In this document: piece after piece, positions 15,690 through 20,705 of the stretch
Layout: each line of letters starts with the position of its first letter
Numbering within the stretch: position 1 is the stretch's first letter
From: Desulfobacca_B sp046538075
GTDB lineage: Bacteria > Desulfobacterota > Desulfobaccia > Desulfobaccales > Desulfobaccaceae
DNA length: 20,705 nucleotides
Reading direction: 5' to 3'
Assembly: GCA_046538075.1 (NCBI GenBank)
Contig: JBKHJN010000042.1
Location: 1-20,705 of the forward strand
The notes under the pieces: generated by a model
Databases searched by the model: none
What the model was told of the DNA's origin: nothing
The model's input: only the letters and a program-made list of their open reading frames with translations
Program-made: the position numbers and the translations under genes

Positions 15690-16531
15690 AACGCGACCTG
15701 CCGGTCCCCGAGGGCACCTTTGTAGTCGCCGGTCCCCCGGCCTTTGACCTGAAACAGTTATCCTTTCAATTCCCCCGCCAATATCACGGCAAACGCGGCC
15801 GGCGTCTGGCCGCGGCCCCCCAGAGCTGTTTTGGCCGCTATCTGCGATCCCGCTATCCATATGGGGAGGTGCCGGATCTGGCCCTCGATGCCACCCTTAG
15901 GGCCGCGGTCGCCAACGGCAAAAGCTTGGTGGACGGCAAACTCGGTATCAGCGCTGATGATCTGCGTTATAAACTCCGCCACGGCAGAAACCAGGCGCTG
16001 TTGCTGCTGGTGGTCGATGCCAGCGGTTCCATGGCCGCAGCCCAGCGCATGGCCGCGGCCAAACAGGCGGCTCTGTCCTTTCTGGTCCAGGCCTACCAGC
16101 GCCGCGACCGGGTGGGCATGATCACCTTTAATGGACTCCGGGCCCGGGTATTGCTGCCGCCGACCAACAGCATCACTTTGGCCCGGAAGAGGCTGCGCAT
16201 TTTACCCACCGGCGGCAAGACCCCCATGGCCCATGCCCTGAACTTGGCCTTCCGGTTGGCCCGGGCTGAATTGCAACGCCGGAAGAGCCTGATCCCCATT
16301 GTTGTGGTGATTTCAGATGGCAACCCCAATGTCCCGTTGTTCAGTGCCGATGCCCGCGGCGATGCCTTGAAGATGGCGGAGGCTATTGGTCGCAGCGGCC
16401 TGCCGGCTTTGTTTGTGGATACCGACCGGAATTTCATGGAATCGGGCCTGGGTCTGACCTTAGCCCGCGCCCTGCGAGGCCGCTATGAACGATTTGAGAA
16501 TTTGGCGCTTATCAGAACTCGGTCGGTTTAG
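15680..16531 (+). CDS. chlD: ChlD-like VWA half of the chelatase, reached by -1 frameshift from the ChlI frame
   Basis: This is the C-terminal part of a 639-residue ChlI-ChlD polypeptide whose first 356 residues come from the upstream frame (start 14613). It has a linker with FDLKQLSFQFPRQYHGKRG, then a VWA domain with the MIDAS metal site DASGSM (about residue 469 of the fusion), TPMAHAL and ISDGNPN. A separate start is unlikely: no start codon with a ribosome site lies between 15640 and the VWA domain, and in-frame codons upstream of the A run read as nonsense of the other frame. The medium chelatase subunit forms a double ring with the small one and hands energy to the metal-inserting large subunit. 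In a B12-making anaerobe the partner would be CobN; this is inferred. Confidence 0.87.
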   Translation, partial: KPVKRDLPVPEGTFVVAGPPAFDLKQLSFQFPRQYHGKRGRRLAAAPQSCFGRYLRSRYPYGEVPDLALDATLRAAVANGKSLVDGKLGISADDLRYKLRHGRNQALLLLVVDASGSMAAAQRMAAAKQAALSFLVQAYQRRDRVGMITFNGLRARVLLPPTNSITLARKRLRILPTGGKTPMAHALNLAFRLARAELQRRKSLIPIVVVISDGNPNVPLFSADARGDALKMAEAIGRSGLPALFVDTDRNFMESGLGLTLARALRGRYERFENLALIRTRSV

Positions 16532-16664
16532 CCAAGGACGTTGTTTCCGAAAGGGCCCTATGGTCTAAACAAATATTCCAGCCGGATCACCGGTAATGCT
16601 TAACAAAAAATCCATTTCTGGTCAAAACTCCCTATTGACTTGCCTTTACAGCTTCTTTGCCCCC

Positions 16665-16693
16665 TTGTTTCCCGGTTATAAGTACGCTATTAT
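16665..16693 (+). promoter_or_regulatory. Sigma-70-type promoter for the small membrane protein / SSS kinase pair
   Basis: TTGTTT (16665-16670) and TATTAT (16688-16693) are separated by exactly 17 bases, about 100 bases before the first start codon, in AT-rich DNA after the chelatase gene. No terminator is evident between the chelatase stop and this promoter. Confidence 0.5.
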
Positions 16694-16792
16694 ATAAAAA
16701 TAAATTATCAAAATTATTCTGCTCCGGCCCCAGGCGATAATAAATTTTTAAGTGAGCCGATTTCACAGACTAAGGAAGGGCAAGCAGAGAAG

Positions 16793-17026
16793 ATGTCACC
16801 TGCCATGACCAAGAAGGACAAGCTCCTGGTGCTGCTGGGAATTTTAGGCCTGTTCCTGCTTAATTATCCTCTATTACAAATCTTCAACTGTGAGTATATG
16901 AGCTTTGGGGTGCCGATTCTTACCTGGTATCTCTTTGGGATTTGGGTGTTGGCCATTATCGGGCTTTTGGCTTTTGGCCATTTAATTTCCAAAGAGTATA
17001 AAGCTCAGACCACATATGGAGAGTGA
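16793..17026 (+). CDS. Small two-helix membrane protein, partner of the SSS-type sensor kinase
   Basis: The product is 77 residues with two hydrophobic helices (about residues 10-31 and 40-63), short charged ends and a cytoplasmic-type Lys-rich start (TKKDKLL). GGAAGGG lies twelve bases before the ATG; an in-frame ATG four codons later is an alternative. It resembles the small subunits encoded directly before sodium/solute symporters (DUF3311-like), but the family name is uncertain. Its stop TGA shares a base with the next gene's ATG (TGATG), so the two are translationally coupled and probably form a complex. The layout resembles cbrX-cbrA in Pseudomonas. Confidence 0.82.
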   Translation: MSPAMTKKDKLLVLLGILGLFLLNYPLLQIFNCEYMSFGVPILTWYLFGIWVLAIIGLLAFGHLISKEYKAQTTYGE

Positions 17027-20000
17027 TGCTTAGCCCTGGTTTGGTAGCGGCCATTGCCTTTGGTTACTTGTTGCTGCTCTTTGCCATTGCCTATTATGGG
17101 GACCGGCGGCGGGCCAGAGGCCGCAGTGTTATTGCCAATCCCTACATTTATACCCTTTCTCTGGCCGTCTATTGCACCGCCTGGACTTTCTTTGGCAGCG
17201 TCGGGAAAGCTGCGACCCAGGGTGCGACCTTTCTCACCATCTATCTGGGCCCCACCATAATGGCCTTTTTCTGGTGGTTTGTGTTGCGCAAGCTGCTCCG
17301 GGTCTGCAAAGACAACAACCTGACCACCATGTCCGACTTTCTCACCCTGCGCTATGGCAAAGGAACCTTCCTGGGGGCAATGGTTACCCTGGGGGTGCTG
17401 CTGGCGGTAGTCCCTTATATCGGCCTGCAACTTAAATCAGTCTCTGATACTTTTAATATCCTGGTATATCAGAAAATTATATCACCACTCACCACCCCCG
17501 TGTACCAAGATACCGCTTTTTATGTGGCCCTGGTTCTGGTGGTATTCGGGATATTATTCGGAGCTCGCCATCTGGACCCTACCGAACGCCATGAGGGCAT
17601 GGTGGCGGCGGTGGCGTTCGAATCGCTGATTAAGCTGCTGGCCTTTTTGGCAGTCGGGGTCCTGGTTACTTACGGCATTTTTCACGGCTGGGGAGAGATT
17701 TTTGGGGGTATCAGCCAAGACCCGAAATTTCGTCAGCTTTTACAAATTAACACTGGCGCTCATGATAGCTATATATTGATCATGGTCCAGACCTTCCTGG
17801 CTATGGGGGCCATACTTTTCCTGCCCCGCCAGTTTCATATGGCGGTAGTGGAGAACACCGATGAAAAGCATATCCTGACCGCCATGTGGCTTTTACCCTT
17901 ATACCTGTTATTAATTAATCTTTTTGTCATGCCCATTGCTTTCGGCGGATTGCTGCTGGGTTTTCCGCCTTCTCAGGCCGATACCTTTGTGCTTAGAATT
18001 CCACTGGAAGGCGGTCATCCGTATTTGGCTCTGTTAACCTTTATCGGCGGCCTGTCGGCCTCGACGGCCATGGTAGCGGTGGGCTCCATTGCAGTCAGCA
18101 CCATGCTCCTCAATAGCCTGGTGCTACCGCTGGCCATCCGGCTCAAGTTACAGGAGCGCCTGCCCCCTTATCTTTTGACCATCAAACGGGCTGGCATTCT
18201 GCTGGTGATCCTTTTAGGATACATCACCTATCGCCTGATTGGCCCCTCCGCCATGCTGGTGGATATGGGGTTGATCGCCTTTTGCGGGGTGGCGCAACTG
18301 GCGCCCGCTATTCTGGGGGCTTTGTACTGGCGGGAATCTACCAAATATGGAGCCATCGCCGGGTTGGGGTCAGGGTTTTTCCTGTGGGCCTACACCCTGG
18401 TTTTGCCCTACCTGGTTGAAGCAGGAATGTTTCCGACCGATATTTTGGAACATGGCCCCTTGGGTCTGGCTTTTCTCAAGCCCACTGCTTTTTTGGGTCT
18501 GACCGGCCTCGACGTCCTGTCGCATGCCTTTTTCTGGTCCTTGTTTTTCAACGTCGGGACATTTGTCAGCGTCTCCTTGCTGACCGCCAGCAGCCCTCTG
18601 GAAGAAGAGCAGGCCTGGCGATTTGTAGATGTTTTTGAACTGGAAGAAGGCATGCCGGTGGAGAGGCGATATACTTACCTTCCCAACCTGGATCAATTTA
18701 CCCGCTTCATGGAGAAATTCATCGGCACCCCAAAGGCGGCCGAAGCCCAGCAAGCCTTCTTGAGACAGGTGAACACCCCTGAAAAAGAATGGGGGGATCG
18801 GGAAAAACTGCAGCTCCAGTCTTATGTCGAGCGGACTATTGCCGGGTCTATCGGACCAGCCGCCGCCCGGGTAATCATGGATGGCTATCTATCTTCTTTA
18901 GGCTCCCGCATGGAGGGGGTATTTGATCTCTTCGGACAGGTGTCGAGTTCCCTGGAAGAAAGCCAACAAAAGCTTAAACGGCGGGTAGCTGAACTGTCAG
19001 TGCTGTATGAGGCGGCCCGAACCTTGACCTCAACTTTATACCTGCCCGAACTCATTGAGGGGGTGCTGGACCTGTTGGTCGAACGCTTGGGGGTGGAAAA
19101 GTGCTCAGTAAGACTGTTGGACGAAGAGGGCATGTTAACCATCAAGAGTTACCGGGGCTTGAACCACTTGGCTCCGATCACCTCGGTTAAGCCGGAAATC
19201 GGTTCTCTGCTGGGGCAATGTCTTTTGACCCCCCAGGTCATTTCTGTGTCCGATACCTCCCTGATGGGGGGAGACCGCCTGGAAGGATTGCTGGAAGAGG
19301 AAACCATGGCCTCTTTTGTTCTGGCCCCGATCACCACTGAAACCTTGGCCCTGGGGGTCTTGAGCGCGGCCAGCAGCCAGAAAGGCTATTTTGCCCGGGA
19401 GCACGTGGAATTCTTCCAGTCCCTAGCCGGCCAGTTGGGAGCGGCGGTCCGCAGCGCCCAACAGGTGGCCCACCAGATTCGCAATCCAGTCCACGCCATC
19501 GGCGGTTTTGCCCATCTGCTCCTGAAAAAACTTCCCAAAGATTCTGATACCCGGAATTATGCCGAGATCATTATCAAGGAGGCCAAACGCCTGGAACAGA
19601 TGGTCAGGGAAGTAATAGAAACCTCGGTAATTTTTGTTCCGCGCGAAGAGGAACAAGACATCAACCAGGTGGTACGCGGGGCCCTGGGTATCATCCGGTC
19701 CAAGATCGAAGAAAAGCACATTGACCTCAAGGTGGAGTTGACTGAGAACCTGCCCCCCCTAACCATGGATGTGGGCAACATGAAGCGGGTGATCCTGCAA
19801 CTGGTGGCCAATGCCCTGGATGCTATGTTTTTCGGAGGCCACCTGAGGCTTAGTACGGCGCACCAAGATGGCATGGTGGAAATTAAGGTGGCGGATAACG
19901 GCAAGGGCATTCCGGCCCATATGCTGCCCCATATTTTTGATACTTTTTTTTCTACCAAGCCTTCTGGACCTGGTCTGGGGTTGCCGATCGTCCATAAAAT

Positions 20001-20097
20001 CATTGTCCAACATCGGGGGGAAATCTTCATCGAGAGCAAAGAAAACGTCGGGACCACGGTGACCATTCGCTTGCCCACAACCAAACCAGAACAATAA
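17026..20097 (+). CDS. SSS-type transporter fused to GAF and histidine kinase (CbrA-like hybrid sensor)
   Basis: The product is 1023 residues from the ATG at 17026, preferred over the GTG one codon earlier because of the TGATG overlap and GGAG five bases upstream. Residues about 5-525 are a sodium:solute symporter domain with about 13 membrane segments (YTLSLAVYCTAWTFFGSVG, MSDFLTLRYGK, RQFHMAVVENTDEKH). A linker (about 535-650) leads to a GAF domain (about 655-805), a HisKA helix with the phospho-acceptor His in VAHQIRNPVHAIGGF (about 816), and a HATPase domain: N-box NALDAM (about 928), DNGKGIP (about 958), GLGLP (about 983). The transporter probably senses or imports a nutrient and controls the kinase. 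CbrA has PAS where this has GAF. No response regulator is encoded nearby, so its partner is elsewhere. Confidence 0.93.
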   Translation: MLSPGLVAAIAFGYLLLLFAIAYYGDRRRARGRSVIANPYIYTLSLAVYCTAWTFFGSVGKAATQGATFLTIYLGPTIMAFFWWFVLRKLLRVCKDNNLTTMSDFLTLRYGKGTFLGAMVTLGVLLAVVPYIGLQLKSVSDTFNILVYQKIISPLTTPVYQDTAFYVALVLVVFGILFGARHLDPTERHEGMVAAVAFESLIKLLAFLAVGVLVTYGIFHGWGEIFGGISQDPKFRQLLQINTGAHDSYILIMVQTFLAMGAILFLPRQFHMAVVENTDEKHILTAMWLLPLYLLLINLFVMPIAFGGLLLGFPPSQADTFVLRIPLEGGHPYLALLTFIGGLSASTAMVAVGSIAVSTMLLNSLVLPLAIRLKLQERLPPYLLTIKRAGILLVILLGYITYRLIGPSAMLVDMGLIAFCGVAQLAPAILGALYWRESTKYGAIAGLGSGFFLWAYTLVLPYLVEAGMFPTDILEHGPLGLAFLKPTAFLGLTGLDVLSHAFFWSLFFNVGTFVSVSLLTASSPLEEEQAWRFVDVFELEEGMPVERRYTYLPNLDQFTRFMEKFIGTPKAAEAQQAFLRQVNTPEKEWGDREKLQLQSYVERTIAGSIGPAAARVIMDGYLSSLGSRMEGVFDLFGQVSSSLEESQQKLKRRVAELSVLYEAARTLTSTLYLPELIEGVLDLLVERLGVEKCSVRLLDEEGMLTIKSYRGLNHLAPITSVKPEIGSLLGQCLLTPQVISVSDTSLMGGDRLEGLLEEETMASFVLAPITTETLALGVLSAASSQKGYFAREHVEFFQSLAGQLGAAVRSAQQVAHQIRNPVHAIGGFAHLLLKKLPKDSDTRNYAEIIIKEAKRLEQMVREVIETSVIFVPREEEQDINQVVRGALGIIRSKIEEKHIDLKVELTENLPPLTMDVGNMKRVILQLVANALDAMFFGGHLRLSTAHQDGMVEIKVADNGKGIPAHMLPHIFDTFFSTKPSGPGLGLPIVHKIIVQHRGEIFIESKENVGTTVTIRLPTTKPEQ

Positions 20098-20148
20098 CCT
20101 CCTGGACTTATTCAATAACCGCGAGCTCGAAAGGCCATAATTTATCAC

Positions 20149-20394
20149 TCAGCCTGTATTTATTAAGGCCGGCAAATTTTCAAGCAGGGAACTGTAAGTG
20201 CTGGAAAAATGATAAATCATATAGCTGAGGAAACCGAAAAAGCCGAAGTAAAAAAGGAAAAGGATAATGTTAAGGAGCCAGGTTTCAAGGGTTTTCGTCT
20301 CTAAATCTTGGATCCAATCGGCTGAAATAAACGAGAACAATTTACGGAATGAGTTCATATGCTTTGCCGCTAAACGGCTCAGTTGAAAAGCCAT
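20149..20394 (-). CDS. Small single-TM protein of unknown function
   Basis: The product is 81 residues from the ATG at 20394, with AAAGG seven bases upstream; an in-frame ATG twelve codons later is a weaker start. An amphipathic, charged N-terminal part (SFISADWIQDLETKTLETW) precedes one long hydrophobic, aromatic-rich helix (about residues 39-62, ILFLFYFGFFGFLSYMIYHF) and a short polar tail. I do not recognise the family. It converges on the sensor kinase gene with a 51-base gap and no terminator. The amino-acid pattern looks like a real membrane protein, but a chance frame cannot be excluded. Confidence 0.55.
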   Translation of the reverse strand: MAFQLSRLAAKHMNSFRKLFSFISADWIQDLETKTLETWLLNIILFLFYFGFFGFLSYMIYHFSSTYSSLLENLPALINTG

Positions 20395-20705
20395 AATCTG
20401 CCTTTGGTGCCCGGCCTCTGCTCAATACTTAATCAGGTATTTTTCCTACAAAAACCTTGCCAATTATTTTATGGTGAATTATCAATCAGTTAATAAAATA
20501 GAAGCTGCTAATTGTTCAGTAAATACGACCTATGTTTTAAATTTTTAACGCAGTCTTAGCAACAGGTAGACATTTCTGAGTAGTTAAGGCGAATATTAAA
20601 AAAGCCTGACAATTTAATCGGAATTATGAAACACTAAGTGAAGGGAATAACGTCATAGATGCCCTTAAAGGGGGTTGGGAGGGGAGCTTGAGGGGAGGGC
20701 GGGGG
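20395..20705. other. AT-rich intergenic region ending in a G-rich tract
   Basis: About 310 bases to the right edge contain no supported gene. The first 265 bases are AT-rich and should hold the promoter of the small minus-strand gene, though no clear boxes stand out. The last 36 bases switch abruptly to a G-run tract, described separately. Confidence 0.5.
20670..20705 (+). repeat. G-quadruplex-like G-run tract at the window edge
   Basis: Six runs of three to five G are separated by loops of TT, A, AGCTTGA, A and C, which satisfies the usual G3+N1-7 quadruplex pattern on the plus strand. The tract is cut by the window edge. In some deltaproteobacterial genomes similar G-rich tracts recur between genes, often as half of an inverted repeat; whether that applies here cannot be seen. 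Confidence 0.6.

Noticed and set aside
15195..15860. Long minus-strand frame (221 codons) opposite the chelatase gene
   Set aside because: It lies antisense to clear AAA+ and linker coding sequence, has no recognisable domain, and is a usual by-product of GC-rich codon bias.

Overview
The window reads like the chromosome of a Gram-negative anaerobe, most plausibly a deltaproteobacterium (Desulfobacterota, Syntrophobacterales/Desulfobacca-like). This is inferred from the many Sec/lipobox lipoproteins, an Mla-type outer-membrane lipid transporter, a stand-alone diadenylate cyclase, a cobalt/magnesium-chelatase gene of the kind found in B12-making anaerobes, and moderately GC-rich coding DNA separated by AT-rich intergenic DNA. 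I see no rRNA, tRNA, CRISPR array, transposase or phage gene. The taxonomic call is not proven by anything in the window.

Layout. (1) 1-1946, minus: the N-terminal 648 residues of an exported FecR-domain plus TPR protein that runs off the left edge. (2) 1947-2739: a long non-coding gap with one good hairpin. (3) 2740-7706, plus: a diadenylate cyclase (c-di-AMP synthase) domain protein and a Cache-like lipoprotein, followed by a compact lipid-transport operon: mlaE (with fused N-terminal STAS), mlaF, mlaD and a PqiC/ABC-auxiliary-type lipoprotein. (4) 10941-7675, minus: nfeD, a QmcA/stomatin-type SPFH gene broken by a one-base frameshift, tldD, and a small OB-like lipoprotein, arranged as a membrane quality-control-like operon. 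(5) 11042-11464, plus: a HIT-family hydrolase. (6) 14415-11450, minus: pabA-pabB-pabC, the complete route from chorismate to p-aminobenzoate (folate). A strong intrinsic terminator lies between its probable promoter and the pabA start codon, which suggests transcription attenuation. (7) 14613-16531, plus: a chelatase AAA+ subunit (ChlI-like) whose frame ends just after a run of nine A. The -1 frame continues into a VWA domain, so one locus can make both a small (ChlI) and a medium (ChlD) subunit. (8) 16793-20097, plus: a two-TM small protein translationally coupled to a 1023-residue SSS-transporter/GAF/histidine-kinase hybrid, resembling the CbrX-CbrA arrangement of pseudomonads. (9) 20149-20394, minus: a small single-TM protein, then an AT-rich gap ending in a very G-rich, quadruplex-like tract at the right edge.

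The strongest candidates for unusual biology are the frameshifted chelatase gene and the hairpin in the pabA leader. The SPFH frameshift may be real or a sequence error.
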